64,000 nucleotides of DNA from Spirochaetales bacterium. GTDB taxonomy: Bacteria > Spirochaetota > Spirochaetia > Sphaerochaetales > Sphaerochaetaceae. This document shows positions 18,180-27,873 of the stretch, in pieces; position 1 is the stretch's first letter, and each line of letters opens with the position of its first letter. Made by a program: the position numbers and the translations under genes. Below the pieces are notes generated by a model. It saw only the letters and a program-made list of their open reading frames with translations, was not told the DNA's origin and ran no database searches. The DNA lies in assembly GCA_018433865.1 (NCBI GenBank), contig JAHDQJ010000010.1:124001-188000 (forward strand), given 5' to 3'.

Positions 18180-19340
18180 ATGAAGAAGACAATGACTTCA
18201 CGGGAACGGGTCCTGACAACGCTGAGCTTGCAGGAACCGGACAGGGTGCCGATAGATCTCGGACAGGCGGGGGGAGACGGCATCACCATCGGGGCATACA
18301 GGAACCTGCTCAACTACCTCGGCCTGGAAGATCGTGAGATCAGGGTGGAGGACAGGTCCAGCCAGACTGCCTTGGTCGATGAGGACGTCCTGCAACTGCT
18401 GAAGGTGGATTTCCGTCGTCTGGATTTGGGACGGCCCGATGGTTGGAAAGAGACCGATTTGGGTGATGATTCTTATCGGGACGAGTTCGGATTGGTGAAA
18501 CGAAAGCCTGAAGGAGGTCTCTACTACGACCTGGTCAGCTCCCCCATGGCCGATATCGACACGCTCGAGGGCATCGATGCATTCCCTTGGCCCGACCCGG
18601 CGAACCCCGGACGCTTCCGTGGTCTTCGCGAACGGGCGAGGAAGCTGCATGAAGAGACCGACTATGCCGTGGTGCTCCAGATAAACAGCTCCTTCTTCCT
18701 CCGTTGTTGCGAGCTGCGTGGGTGGGAAAACTTCTACATGGACCTCGCCATCAATGAAGAGTTCGCAGTCGCACTGATGAATCGGTATCTTGACTATAAG
18801 CTGAAGATCGCAGAGATTGCCCTGGGGGAAGTCGGTGAGCATATCGACATCGTCCTGGTCAGCACCGACGACCTGGGCATGACCGACCGGACCATCATCT
18901 CTCCCGACATGTACCGGGATCTGGTAAAACCCATCCAGAAGCGGATGTTCGATTTCTTCAGGGAACATACCCATGCCAAGCGGTTCTATCACACCGACGG
19001 AGCTGTGTATCCCCTGATAGAAGATTTCATCGAGATCGGGGCGGAGGTGTTGAATCCCATCCAGGTCTCGACCGCGGGAATGGGCGATACCGCGAAGATG
19101 AAACGGGATTTCGGTGACCGTCTCGCATTCTGGGGAGCCATCGATACCCACCGCGTCCTCCCGTACGGAACTCCCGAGGATGTGCGTGAGGAGGTGCGAC
19201 GGCGCATCGGCGATCTTGGGCCGGGCGGCGGCTATGTACTGTGCTCGGTGCACAACATCCAACCCGATGTACCTCCCGAGAACATGATGGCCATGTTCGA
19301 AAGTGCCTACGAATACGGGGCTTATCCCTTGAAGCTCTAG
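18180..19340 (+). CDS. URO-D family protein, HxD type
   Basis: This 386-residue TIM-barrel protein of the URO-D/MtaA superfamily starts with MTSRERVLTTLSLQEPDRVPIDLG. Where methyltransferases have His-X-Cys, it has H271-T-D273-G, so one thiol zinc ligand is replaced by Asp. It closes the second TRAP operon. A decarboxylase, lyase or methyltransferase role on the imported compound is possible; haem synthesis is unlikely. It has the same length as the 2138 protein. Confidence 0.87.
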   Translation: MKKTMTSRERVLTTLSLQEPDRVPIDLGQAGGDGITIGAYRNLLNYLGLEDREIRVEDRSSQTALVDEDVLQLLKVDFRRLDLGRPDGWKETDLGDDSYRDEFGLVKRKPEGGLYYDLVSSPMADIDTLEGIDAFPWPDPANPGRFRGLRERARKLHEETDYAVVLQINSSFFLRCCELRGWENFYMDLAINEEFAVALMNRYLDYKLKIAEIALGEVGEHIDIVLVSTDDLGMTDRTIISPDMYRDLVKPIQKRMFDFFREHTHAKRFYHTDGAVYPLIEDFIEIGAEVLNPIQVSTAGMGDTAKMKRDFGDRLAFWGAIDTHRVLPYGTPEDVREEVRRRIGDLGPGGGYVLCSVHNIQPDVPPENMMAMFESAYEYGAYPLKL

Positions 19341-19360
19341 CTGGATCAGCTTAAAAGGAA

Positions 19361-19386
19361 GAGACCCCCTGGTATCAGGGGGCCTC
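19361..19386. terminator. Bidirectional terminator between convergent genes
   Basis: GAG-A-CCCCCTG pairs with CAGGGGG-C-CTC around a 4-base GTAT loop, with one internal mismatch. It sits between the convergent ends of the URO-D gene and the dehydrogenase gene; TTCTT follows on the plus strand and TTCCTTTT on the minus strand. Confidence 0.75.
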
Positions 19387-19406
19387 GTTCTTGATCACCC
19401 AGGTGA

Positions 19407-20420
19407 TCAGAGGGCGACTTTCTTGTGTGTCTCTGCGGATTTGATCTCGGCGAGGGCGGTCTTCAGCGATTGCATCGCCGCCTCGGCGGTCACGACCGTC
19501 GGGGCCTTGCGCGTGGCCACGTTGCCGACGAACGAGCGCAGTTCGAAGAAGTAGCCATCCCGCACATCGAGTTCAGGATACACCTTCCCTTCGCCCGGGA
19601 TGTAGAGTGTCAACGGCTTCGATTGCGTGGTGTCGAGGTTGATCACCGCCTTCTCCATCACGATCAATGCGCGCATGATCAGGCCGAAGGTGTCGACACA
19701 GAGCCAATCTCCGACCGAAGTCACCGTCATCCCAGGATAATCATAGATCGTCGCGAGGTGACCGAACCCACCACCCGCTGCTTCCACGCCGCTCGAGGTG
19801 ACTCCCTTCGGGGCTCCGAACCACCAGTGGATCATGTCGACATCGTGTATGTGCAGGTCAAGTCCCGCACTCCCCGAGAGTTCTCCCTTCTCGATCCACC
19901 CGTCGACGCTCCAGGTTGGGGAAGGCGAATAGCGTGCGAGCTCTGCGCTGATCACCTTGCCGTACTTGCCTGAGTCGAGCAGCTCCTTCACTTTCACGTA
20001 CATCGGCCAGAAGCGGAGACATTGTCCGATGGTGAGCAGCTTGCCCGTCTTCTTCATCGTCGCGATCATCGCGTCGGCTTCCTCTCCGGTACGGGCCATC
20101 GGTTTCTCGCAGAACACATCATATCCTGCTTCCATTGCCAGGACTGCGTACTCCTTGTGCAGGTGTGTCGGGATGCACAAGTCCACATAATCGAAACCGC
20201 CGGCCGCGAGCATCGCCTTGAAGCTGGTGAACTTCCGGGCTTTGGAGAGATCCGTCTTCATCTCTCCTACCGCGATGTTCCCGCCGCCCTTGCGGGACAT
20301 ATCCATATTCTCCTCATGCACGTCACACAAGGCGGTGACCTGCACGTTCTCGATCGTACCGTAGATGCTCAGGTGCATCCTCCCCATGAATCCCAAACCA
20401 ACCAGTGCTACCTTTGTCAT
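19407..20420 (-). CDS. Gfo/Idh/MocA family NAD(P)-dependent oxidoreductase
   Basis: This 337-residue protein has an N-terminal Rossmann fold with VALVGLGFMGRMHL, followed by the family EKPMA motif (FCEKPMARTGEEAD near residue 100) and a C-terminal sugar-binding domain with DLHIHDVDMIHWWFG. Such enzymes oxidise sugars, inositols or their derivatives. It is the last gene of the minus-strand operon that begins with the CUT1 binding protein, so it probably acts on the imported sugar. Confidence 0.93.
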   Translation of the reverse strand: MTKVALVGLGFMGRMHLSIYGTIENVQVTALCDVHEENMDMSRKGGGNIAVGEMKTDLSKARKFTSFKAMLAAGGFDYVDLCIPTHLHKEYAVLAMEAGYDVFCEKPMARTGEEADAMIATMKKTGKLLTIGQCLRFWPMYVKVKELLDSGKYGKVISAELARYSPSPTWSVDGWIEKGELSGSAGLDLHIHDVDMIHWWFGAPKGVTSSGVEAAGGGFGHLATIYDYPGMTVTSVGDWLCVDTFGLIMRALIVMEKAVINLDTTQSKPLTLYIPGEGKVYPELDVRDGYFFELRSFVGNVATRKAPTVVTAEAAMQSLKTALAEIKSAETHKKVAL

Positions 20421-20430
20421 GTGCTCCCCC

Positions 20431-21273
20431 TTACATCCTCTCGATGATCCTCAGCGAGGCGATCGCCTTCTCCGCAGCGCCGAGCGTCGCCGGTACATAC
20501 TCGGCGGTGAATGCGCTGTCATACCCGATCTCCTTGAACGCAGCCATGACGAGCGGGTACGGTACGTCTCCGGCAAGCAAGTCGACGAATCCGTTGAGGT
20601 TGCCCACCTCCACGCGGAAGTCCTTCAGGTGGACCGCGAATATCCGCTTCCCGAGGATCTTGATCCAGTGTTGCGGGTGACCGTAGAGCATCACGTTGCC
20701 GACATCGAAATAGGATCCCACATACTCGCTCTTGAACGAATCGATGAAGGCAGCCATTTCGACAGGGCTCAAGAGGAAACGGTTCCACACATTCTCCACA
20801 CCGATGCGGACCTTCAGTATCTCGGCGGTCGGCAACACGGCTCGCAACGACTCGGCAGCCCATTTCTGTACCAGGTCATAGCTCTGCGGTGCGAAGTCGG
20901 GGACGAAGCAGGCGCTCACCATGCCCGGAAGATAGAGGATCGTATCACAACCGAGCCACGAGGCTATCTGCAGTTGCCGCTTCGCATTCTCGACCGCTTT
21001 CGCACGGACCGCGGGATCGGGACTGCTCGGGGAGACTCCCCACGCGAGACCTGCTGCGAGGGTGCGCAGGATGATCTTGCGCTCATCTGCCGCCTTGCGC
21101 AGCGTGCGCGCCTCCTTCTCGGTGGTATCGGGAGTGACCGCCCCGACTCCGTCGACCGTGAACTCCACGGCATCGTAGCCGAGTTCCTTCGCCCGGTCGA
21201 GCACTTCGATGCCGCTCAACGGCGTTCCGTCGGCATGTGGTGGGAAAGCCCAGTAGTTGATTCCTTTTATCAT
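20431..21273 (-). CDS. Sugar phosphate isomerase/epimerase-like TIM-barrel protein
   Basis: This 280-residue TIM-barrel protein of the AP_endonuc_2 family has RIGVENVWNRFLLSP, GSYFDVGNVMLYG, FAVHLKDFRVE and AEYVP, the usual order of metal-binding acidic and His residues. A much longer open frame extends upstream on the same strand but overlaps the permease gene entirely; the ATG at 21273 has GGAGGCAACC before it and is the real start. It is likely an epimerase or isomerase working with the dehydrogenase downstream. Confidence 0.92.
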   Translation of the reverse strand: MIKGINYWAFPPHADGTPLSGIEVLDRAKELGYDAVEFTVDGVGAVTPDTTEKEARTLRKAADERKIILRTLAAGLAWGVSPSSPDPAVRAKAVENAKRQLQIASWLGCDTILYLPGMVSACFVPDFAPQSYDLVQKWAAESLRAVLPTAEILKVRIGVENVWNRFLLSPVEMAAFIDSFKSEYVGSYFDVGNVMLYGHPQHWIKILGKRIFAVHLKDFRVEVGNLNGFVDLLAGDVPYPLVMAAFKEIGYDSAFTAEYVPATLGAAEKAIASLRIIERM

Positions 21274-21290
21274 GTGGTTGCCTCCTTCGG

Positions 21291-22130
21291 TTATCCTTTG
21301 ACTGCACCGCCGGCGAGACCGGCGACCAATTGTTTCTCGATGATGAAGAACAATACGAGCACGGGGATCAGAGCGATGAATGCCGCGACATTGAGCATCT
21401 CCCACTGGGTCGACCATCTGCCCACGAACTGGTAGATCCCGAGCGTGAGCGGCATTTTCTTCTGTGCGTTGATGAACGAAAGGGGGAAGAGGAAGTCGTT
21501 CCACGCCTGGATGAACGTATAGATCATCGCCGTGACCAACCCTGGTGCCGCGATGGGGATCATGATCCGCGTGAGCGTTCCCATCCGTGTGCATCCGTCG
21601 ATCCTCGCCGCATCCTCGATCTCCTTCGGGATCGAGGCGAAGTACCCGAACATCAGCCACGTGGTGAAGGATAGGGTGATCACCGTATTCGCGAGGATCA
21701 GTCCGCCCAACTTGTCGAGCAGGTTCAGCTTCACATAAATCCTGAAGAGGCTGATGATGATGATCACCGGGCTGAACATCTGCATCGCCAGCAGCGAGTA
21801 GAGGGCGAACGAACGGCCGCGGAAGCGGAACCGGGCGATCGCATAGGCCGCGGGGATGATGATGATCGAGTTCAACGCCGTGGTCCCGAGTCCCACGAGG
21901 AGGCTGTTCATGAAATAGCCGAACAGGTGGTACTCGCTCCAGACCTTGACGAAGTTGCCGAACGCAAAGGTCTTCGGGATCCAATAGGGAGGCCTGACAT
22001 AGATTTCGGTACTTCCCTTGAACATCGTGGAAAGCATCACGAAGAAGGGAAAGAGCATGACGAACAACAGTGCGAGGGTGAGCAGCACGACGGGTATCTT
22101 GTAGCGATTGCGGTAGGTAAGCTTTTTCAT
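21291..22130 (-). CDS. CUT1-type sugar ABC transporter permease (MalG-like)
   Basis: This 279-residue inner-membrane protein has six predicted helices and the EAA loop EIEDAARIDGCTRMGTLTRI, which docks the ATPase. The C-terminal VAGLAGGAVKG is typical of MalG-type subunits. It overlaps the MalF-like gene by four bases. No ATPase is encoded in the operon, so a shared MsmX/UgpC-type ATPase elsewhere must energise it. Confidence 0.95.
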   Translation of the reverse strand: MKKLTYRNRYKIPVVLLTLALLFVMLFPFFVMLSTMFKGSTEIYVRPPYWIPKTFAFGNFVKVWSEYHLFGYFMNSLLVGLGTTALNSIIIIPAAYAIARFRFRGRSFALYSLLAMQMFSPVIIIISLFRIYVKLNLLDKLGGLILANTVITLSFTTWLMFGYFASIPKEIEDAARIDGCTRMGTLTRIMIPIAAPGLVTAMIYTFIQAWNDFLFPLSFINAQKKMPLTLGIYQFVGRWSTQWEMLNVAAFIALIPVLVLFFIIEKQLVAGLAGGAVKG

Positions 22131-23026
22131 AGCGCGTCATCTCCTCCCCTGAAGTAGGTACGGGCATACACGAGGGCGAACACCATCAGGATGATGAAAG
22201 TCACCACCGCCATGACCGCGGCGTCGCTGAATCGGAGCCACTCGAACCCATTCTTGTAGATGGAGGTGATCAGGATGTCAGTGGCACCTGCGGGGCCGCC
22301 GCGGGTGAGGATATAGATCGTATTGAAATCATTGAAAGTCCACAGGCTCGACAGAAGCGTCGCGATGAAGACGATCTGCTTGATGCAAGGGATCGTGATG
22401 AAGAAGAATTTCTGCGGCGCGTTCACACCGTCGACCTCAGCCGATTCGTACAGGTCGCGTGATACCGATTGCATGCCGGCAAGGAACACCAGCGCCATGA
22501 ACGGAATGCCGATCCAGATGTCGACCCAGATGCAGGCGACGAACGACCAGGTCGGCATGCCGAGCCATACCGGCGGATTGCTGATGCCGAGGAGGGTGAG
22601 CGTATGGTTCAACAGACCGAACTCGTGGTCGTATACCCACTTCCAGAGCATCGCGCTGATGGGGACCGATGAGGCCCATGGGATGATGAAGAGCATCCGC
22701 GCGAACTTCCGTCCGGCGAACTCGACGTTCAGGCAGAGCGCGATGATCATGCCGACGACGGTCTTCACGATGACCGCGATCGCGGTCCAGAGCAACGAGC
22801 GTCCCGTCACTTGCCAGAAGACCGGATCCTTCATCAGTCTGGTGAAGTTGTCGAACCAGACCCACTGTTGGAGGATGCCGAGCTTGTTGGTCTTGAACAG
22901 CGACATCATGATGACGTAGAAGACGGGGTAGAGCATGAACACCGCGATGAACAGTGCCGCGGGAGCTATCAGCGCATATGCCATCTTGGCGTCAGCGGTG
23001 AGTCGATGGGTAGGAAGGTGCTTCAT
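22127..23026 (-). CDS. CUT1-type sugar ABC transporter permease (MalF-like)
   Basis: This 299-residue inner-membrane protein has six predicted helices and the EAA-like loop DLYESAEVDGVNAPQKFFFI. It pairs with the MalG-like subunit encoded next. A short cytoplasmic N-terminus with HRLTADAKMAYALIAPA leads into the first helix. A GC-rich hairpin separates the gene from the upstream binding-protein gene. Confidence 0.95.
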   Translation of the reverse strand: MKHLPTHRLTADAKMAYALIAPAALFIAVFMLYPVFYVIMMSLFKTNKLGILQQWVWFDNFTRLMKDPVFWQVTGRSLLWTAIAVIVKTVVGMIIALCLNVEFAGRKFARMLFIIPWASSVPISAMLWKWVYDHEFGLLNHTLTLLGISNPPVWLGMPTWSFVACIWVDIWIGIPFMALVFLAGMQSVSRDLYESAEVDGVNAPQKFFFITIPCIKQIVFIATLLSSLWTFNDFNTIYILTRGGPAGATDILITSIYKNGFEWLRFSDAAVMAVVTFIILMVFALVYARTYFRGGDDAL

Positions 23027-23077
23027 GTATGGCGTTCCTCATGGTCCGCGGATCAGGTCCCGGCCGGCCGAAAGGGC

Positions 23078-23100
23078 CGCCCGGAACCTGGATCCGGGCG
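23078..23100 (-). promoter_or_regulatory. Intercistronic hairpin after CUT1 binding-protein gene
   Basis: CGCCCGGA (23078-23085) and TCCGGGCG (23093-23100) form a perfect 8-bp stem with a 7-base loop; an overlapping CCGGGCGGCC/GGCCGGCCGG alternative is also possible. It separates the binding-protein gene from the permeases. Confidence 0.6.
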
Positions 23101-23116
23101 TGTGAAAGATGAAAGG

Positions 23117-24364
23117 TTATTCGTAGGTTGCCTTGATCGCGTCGACTTGCTTCGCTGCATCGTCCAAGGCCTGCTTCGGAGTCTTCTGTCCGAGATATGC
23201 CATGGAGACCGCGTCCCAGATCACGTCCGACATCTCGGCGAATCCCTCGATCAGCGGCCAGGGCTTCGCGACGGCAGCAGCCTCGTTCAATGCCTGGTAG
23301 AGCGGAGACTGGAACTGCGGGAGCGTCGCTGCGCTCTTGGTCACAGGCGGGAATCCGATCAGTTCGTCGAACTTGGCCTTCCACTCGTCGCGATAGAAGA
23401 AGTCGAGGAACAGTCCGGCCTCTTTCTTGTTCTTCGCGCCGCTGAAGATGGCGATCGAGTCGGTGATCACCAACGGAGCGGGCTTCGCACCGGCGAACGG
23501 CGGAATCTGTGCATAGGTCACGTCGAACGAGGCACCGGCCTGCTTGAGCGCCGAATCCACCCACGCGCCGATCATGACGTAGCCTGCATCACCGGCGTAG
23601 AACACCGGGTGGCTCTCCATGCGGGTCTGTGAGAGATAGCCGGCCGGGACCGACTTGTCCTTGTTCGCCACATCGACCATGTAGGTGAGGGCCTTGACTC
23701 CCGCTGCGTTGTTGATGATGCACTTTCCGTAGCTGCCATCTGCATTGATCTCGAAGAAATCACCGCCGGCCGAATAGAGATAATAGGCGAAGTCGGTCAG
23801 TTCGGTGTGCTTCTTTCCGGGCATGATCAATCCGTACTTGCCGGTTGCGTTCTTGATCCTCAATGCCTCGGTGCGCATCTCCTCCATGGTCGCGGGGACC
23901 TTCTTGGTCAACGTGTTGTTGATCGCGAGGATGCGGGCTCCGGCTGCAACGGGGAGTCCCCACAGCTGCCCGTTGATGAACGCTTCCTTCGTTCCGTCGA
24001 AGATGTTGTCCAGTGTCGTCTTGCTCACCCACTTGTCTACCGGTTCCACCGCGTCGAGGGCCAGCAGCTCGAGGATCCAGCGGGTTCCGATGACACTCAG
24101 CTCCGGCGGATTTCCTCCCGCGAGGCTGGTGGTGAGCTTGTCGTAGACCTGGTCCCAGGGGATCGGCACGATGTCGAGCTCGATGTTCGGATACTCCTTC
24201 ATGAACGCATCCTGCAGATTCTGGCGGTACTCTTCCGTCAGGCCATCATACAGCGCCCAGAAGACGGTCACTTTCGGCTTCGCAGCTTCTTGCTGTCCTG
24301 CGGCGAAGAGTGTCGTCGTTGCCAACAGTGCAACAAGGACCATCACCAAGAATGCCTTTTTCAT
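23117..24364 (-). CDS. CUT1-type sugar ABC transporter substrate-binding protein
   Basis: This 415-residue extracellular solute-binding protein of family 1 has a Sec signal peptide (MKKAFLVMVLVALLATTTLFAAG) directly followed by QQEA. There is no lipobox cysteine. The mature protein has the family's WDQVYDKLTTSLAGGNPPELSVIGT segment. ATG 24364 has AAAGGAGGAG before it, which rules out the 13-codon extension. It is the first gene of the operon and has a strong promoter of its own. Confidence 0.95.
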   Translation of the reverse strand: MKKAFLVMVLVALLATTTLFAAGQQEAAKPKVTVFWALYDGLTEEYRQNLQDAFMKEYPNIELDIVPIPWDQVYDKLTTSLAGGNPPELSVIGTRWILELLALDAVEPVDKWVSKTTLDNIFDGTKEAFINGQLWGLPVAAGARILAINNTLTKKVPATMEEMRTEALRIKNATGKYGLIMPGKKHTELTDFAYYLYSAGGDFFEINADGSYGKCIINNAAGVKALTYMVDVANKDKSVPAGYLSQTRMESHPVFYAGDAGYVMIGAWVDSALKQAGASFDVTYAQIPPFAGAKPAPLVITDSIAIFSGAKNKKEAGLFLDFFYRDEWKAKFDELIGFPPVTKSAATLPQFQSPLYQALNEAAAVAKPWPLIEGFAEMSDVIWDAVSMAYLGQKTPKQALDDAAKQVDAIKATYE

Positions 24365-24433
24365 AAGGTACTCCTCCTTTGTGTATTTCACTGAGCTTTG
24401 CATTACTCAGTGTTAATCATAACTCCACTATCG

Positions 24434-24462
24434 ATTCTATTTCAGCACTGTTTCATTGTCAA
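24434..24462 (-). promoter_or_regulatory. Promoter of the CUT1 operon
   Basis: On the minus strand TTGACA (24457-24462) and TAGAAT (24434-24439) are separated by exactly 17 bases. The motif AAACAGTGCT (minus strand, 24444-24453) lies within the spacer and could be a repressor site. Confidence 0.7.
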
Positions 24463-24503
24463 CAAATAAGTTTTCCCGATTGTGTCAACCCCTAAAACAG
24501 CGC

Positions 24504-24533
24504 TTGACAGCGGTTCATCCCCCATATTAGTAT
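24504..24533 (+). promoter_or_regulatory. Promoter of the URO-D/ROK/amino-sugar operon
   Basis: TTGACA (24504-24509) and TAGTAT (24528-24533) are separated by 18 bases. AAACAGCGCT (24495-24504) overlaps the first base of the -35 box and is an inverted copy of the motif in the divergent promoter. Confidence 0.55.
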
Positions 24534-24589
24534 CAAAGCGGCAGAAAAATGATTAACGTACAGTTAGTCATGGACAAGGGGAGCGCGCT

Positions 24590-25666
24590 TTGCTGGACAA
24601 GGATACGGTACTCAGGGCAGTCCGATTCGATCATCCCACGACCATTCCGGTGATTTTCCATATCAACATGGCATGCTGGGATTCCTATGACCGCACCTGG
24701 CTTGCCTCCCTGGTCGACGCGCACCCGGCACTCTTTCCCCATGGCGTTCCCCTGTTCGTGCGATCAGGAGATCCGACCCCGTATCCCGAGTGGTGCAGGG
24801 CGAACGGGCGGTGGACCGACCCCTGGGGCTGTGTCTGGGAAACGCGCACCGGTGGCTTCATCGGTACCGTGGTACAGCATCCGATCAAGGACCTTTCGGA
24901 AATCGCTGCCTACCGGCCGCCCGATCCCGAGCATACCACCCACTGGTACCCCGTCACCTGGAAGAAGGGTGTCTCGCCGACCGGCGGTTCGATCGGATTC
25001 TTCGACTTCCTCCGTTCGGGAGAGATCGGACACGGGCACACCTTCCTCAAGCTCATCGACATCCTCGGGTATGAGAAGGCTCTCTACGCGATGGAGGACG
25101 AGGAGCCGCCACTCGCTGTACTTTTGGACATGATCGGGAAGTTCAACCTCGGTTTGGTACAGCGGTTCATCAGCTACGCCGATGTCGAGTGGCTCGGCTA
25201 TGCGGAGGACCTGGGCATGCAAGTCGGTCCGATGCTCTCTCCGGCGATGTTCCGCAAGTGGATCCTTCCGGTCTACCGCCGGATCATGGAACCGGCCGAG
25301 CAGCATGGGTGCGTGATCCACATGCATTCGGATGGTGACATCCGTGCACTCGCCGATGATTTGCTGACACTCCCGGTAGATGTCTTCAACATCCAGGACA
25401 CTGCCAACACGATCGGGTGGTTGGCACGGCACATGAAGGGAAAGGTGGCGATCGATCTCGACATCGATCGGATGCACATCACCCAGAAAGAGGATCCCCG
25501 TGCCGTGCGCGCATACCTTACGCACGTGATGCGCACGATGTACGATCGTGCAGGAGGGTTGATCCTCACCTATGGACTCTACCCCGGAACGCCGCAGGCC
25601 AATATTGAAACGATGATGGATTTCCTGGAAGATGTGGCCACAGGAGGCAAGATGTGGACCAACTGA
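24590..25666 (+). CDS. URO-D family protein, HxD type
   Basis: This 358-residue URO-D/MtaA superfamily protein begins MLDKDTVLRAVRFDHPTTIPV and has H246-S-D248-G in the position of the methyltransferase His-X-Cys motif. The start is a TTG at 24590 with AGGGGAG six bases upstream. It is the first gene of a seven-gene plus-strand run that includes a ROK repressor and amino-sugar enzymes. Its reaction is unknown. Its 3' end overlaps the ROK gene by 13 bases. Confidence 0.85.
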   Translation: MLDKDTVLRAVRFDHPTTIPVIFHINMACWDSYDRTWLASLVDAHPALFPHGVPLFVRSGDPTPYPEWCRANGRWTDPWGCVWETRTGGFIGTVVQHPIKDLSEIAAYRPPDPEHTTHWYPVTWKKGVSPTGGSIGFFDFLRSGEIGHGHTFLKLIDILGYEKALYAMEDEEPPLAVLLDMIGKFNLGLVQRFISYADVEWLGYAEDLGMQVGPMLSPAMFRKWILPVYRRIMEPAEQHGCVIHMHSDGDIRALADDLLTLPVDVFNIQDTANTIGWLARHMKGKVAIDLDIDRMHITQKEDPRAVRAYLTHVMRTMYDRAGGLILTYGLYPGTPQANIETMMDFLEDVATGGKMWTN

Positions 25667-26907
25667 TCCTCAACAGCGCGGTGAACGCCAACTTGCAAAA
25701 CACCATCAATACCTCATTGATCCTCAATCACGTGCGGCAGTTGGGCTCGACCTACCGCTCGGAGATCTCGAAAGCATTGAACCTGAGCCTTCCCGCCGTC
25801 TCGCGCGCGGTCGACCAGCTGATCGAGTCGGGCTACCTCATCGAGCGCAAGATCATCACCGACCGCGGCCGGCAGGCACATGAGGTGGAGATCAACGCGC
25901 AGCTCGGCATCTCGGTAGGCATCTCGATCGAGCTGCCGATGATGAAGATCGCGCGGATGGACATGGCGGGAAACATCCTCCACGTCGAGGAGATCGTCCT
26001 CGACACCGAAGGGAAACATATCGAGCAGCTGGTGATGGAACAGCTCGAGTACTTCTTGAAGCAGAAGCAGGTGATCGATGACCAAGAGATCCCGGTCGTC
26101 GCGATCACCATCGCAGTCCCCGCTGCGATCGACCTCGATCACGGGGAGGTCCATGCGGTGCTCTATCGGAACATGAAGGAATTGAACATCAAGCAGATGT
26201 TCGAGAAGACATTCACCGTTCCCGTGTTCCTGGAGAACAACGAGAATCTCGCCGCGATCGCGGAAAAGCACTATGGTGATGGCATTCCGGAGAATGATTT
26301 CATCTACATGACGATCCACCACGGCATCGGCGCGGGATGCTTTCTCAACGGGAGGCTCTATCGCGGATTCAACGGCGCCGCAGGTGAGATCGGATACCAG
26401 CACCTCGGGTCGAACTGGTTCTCCGGGGTCAAGGAGCGCAGCACCTTCGAGTCGATCGCCGCGGTGCACCAGATCCAACGCATCGCCCTGAACCTGATCC
26501 ATGGCGGGCAAGGGGAGGAGATCTTCCAGGCAGCCAACTACTCCTACGAGCAGATCACGCACCGGTTGATCGGGGATCTCGCTGTGCAGGGCAACGAAGT
26601 CGCCCGCAGCATCCTCGACGAGTTCTCCAAGCTGCTCTCCGTCGGTGTCGGGAACGTGTTGGTCACGATCAATCCCGAGCTGGTGATCTTCGGCGGTCAG
26701 CTGCTGGATATCCCGGGGTGCAACCGATTCATCATCGAACCGATGAAAACCCATCTTGCAGAGCTGATTCCCTTCCCCCTGCCGACCTTCCGCCTGACGC
26801 GGCTCGGCAGGGAGGCCGCGGTGATCGGTGCCTGCCAGATGGGGTTGGAACGTACGATTCTCCGCCACTTCCCCTACAGCATCACGGGGGGAGGACGAGA
26901 CACATGA
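25654..26907 (+). CDS. ROK-family transcriptional repressor
   Basis: This 417-residue protein has an N-terminal winged helix (about residues 20-75, [30 protein letters not shown]) followed by a ROK sugar-sensing domain ([31 protein letters not shown]-like glycine-rich region). The cysteine cluster that binds zinc in most ROK proteins is missing: after the GEIGYQH region there is [14 protein letters not shown]. The kinase-type phosphate loop is also not conserved, which fits a regulator. The start is GTG 25654 with AGGAGG six bases before it. It likely controls both divergent operons from 24434-24533. Confidence 0.9.
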   Translation: MDQLILNSAVNANLQNTINTSLILNHVRQLGSTYRSEISKALNLSLPAVSRAVDQLIESGYLIERKIITDRGRQAHEVEINAQLGISVGISIELPMMKIARMDMAGNILHVEEIVLDTEGKHIEQLVMEQLEYFLKQKQVIDDQEIPVVAITIAVPAAIDLDHGEVHAVLYRNMKELNIKQMFEKTFTVPVFLENNENLAAIAEKHYGDGIPENDFIYMTIHHGIGAGCFLNGRLYRGFNGAAGEIGYQHLGSNWFSGVKERSTFESIAAVHQIQRIALNLIHGGQGEEIFQAANYSYEQITHRLIGDLAVQGNEVARSILDEFSKLLSVGVGNVLVTINPELVIFGGQLLDIPGCNRFIIEPMKTHLAELIPFPLPTFRLTRLGREAAVIGACQMGLERTILRHFPYSITGGGRDT

Positions 26908-26929
26908 CCACAAGAGGAGGACAGAGACC

Positions 26930-27859
26930 ATGAGGAACGTGAGCAAGGTAGCCAAGGACTGGTGGGATTACACGACACTCGATACCGAACTGCTCGACGC
27001 GGCGGCGAGGATCACCGTGAAGGATCTGCCGAAGCTGCAGAGAAGCGGCTTCTCGATCAAGCTCTACGATACGCGTGAGTCGTTCTTTCTCGCCGAGGCC
27101 CTCGAATACATCCAAGCCTTCAGTGCCTCCAGCGCAGACGATCCGAAAGGACTCTGCGGTCCCATCGGGCCGACCGAACAGCTGCCTCTCGTCGCCCAGA
27201 TGATCAACGAGCTCGAGATCGATGTCCGTGACGCCCACTTCTGGGGAATGGACGAATGGGTGGTGGATGGCAAGGAGGTCGACGGGACCCATCCGCTGAG
27301 CTTCAAGCGTGCCGACATGGAGCTGCTGTTCAATCGCATCGACAAACGCTTCAGGATGCCCGATTCCCATTTGCACTTCCCCTCGGTGGAAGGCCTGGCA
27401 GACTACAGCGCCTCCTTCGACCAGGTGAAGTGCCTCGTCATGCAAGGAGGCCAGGGCGAGACGAAGCACTGGGCATTCAACGATCCGGTGCAGCGCACGG
27501 GTTCGTATGCACAGGATCCTCCCACTCCCGCCGAATACCGCAAGCTCGCTGCACGTGTGTTGGAAATACACCCCATGACGATGATCCAGAACGCCCGCAC
27601 CAGCGGCGGCGGCGTGGTCTCCAACATTCCGAGCCACGCGGTCACCGTCGGTCCCGTCGAGACCTGGAAGTCGGAGAAGGTGAGCATCTGGCACCCCGGC
27701 TGGCACGACAATCCGTTCGGCATGCGCCTGAGTGCCTATATGCTCAGCCACCGGATCGCTGACGCGACGGTCCCGATGTCGCTCCTGTCCGATCATCCGC
27801 AGGTCGAGTTCCACTATCTGGTACCCAACTTCGGAACCTGTACGGTGGAGATGCACTGA
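26930..27859 (+). CDS. NagB-like glucosamine-6-phosphate deaminase homologue
   Basis: This 309-residue protein belongs to the NagB/RpiA-type sugar isomerase fold. It has [11 protein letters not shown] (D108, equivalent to the proton-transfer Asp72 of E. coli NagB) and [14 protein letters not shown], which aligns with the GVGVDGHIAFNEP loop. In that loop the catalytic Asp141 is replaced by T178, while the His is kept (H180) and Glu148 becomes D185. Activity on the standard substrate is therefore doubtful. The ATG at 26930 follows AGAGGAGG and gives an N-terminus free of overlap with the ROK gene. Confidence 0.8.
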   Translation: MRNVSKVAKDWWDYTTLDTELLDAAARITVKDLPKLQRSGFSIKLYDTRESFFLAEALEYIQAFSASSADDPKGLCGPIGPTEQLPLVAQMINELEIDVRDAHFWGMDEWVVDGKEVDGTHPLSFKRADMELLFNRIDKRFRMPDSHLHFPSVEGLADYSASFDQVKCLVMQGGQGETKHWAFNDPVQRTGSYAQDPPTPAEYRKLAARVLEIHPMTMIQNARTSGGGVVSNIPSHAVTVGPVETWKSEKVSIWHPGWHDNPFGMRLSAYMLSHRIADATVPMSLLSDHPQVEFHYLVPNFGTCTVEMH

Positions 27860-27873
27860 AGGAGGAGTCGGAC

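Noticed and set aside
21274-22167. Upstream extension of the minus-strand TIM-barrel gene at 20431
   Set aside because: The extension lies wholly within the permease gene in another frame; the ATG at 21273 has a proper ribosome site and a normal N-terminus.
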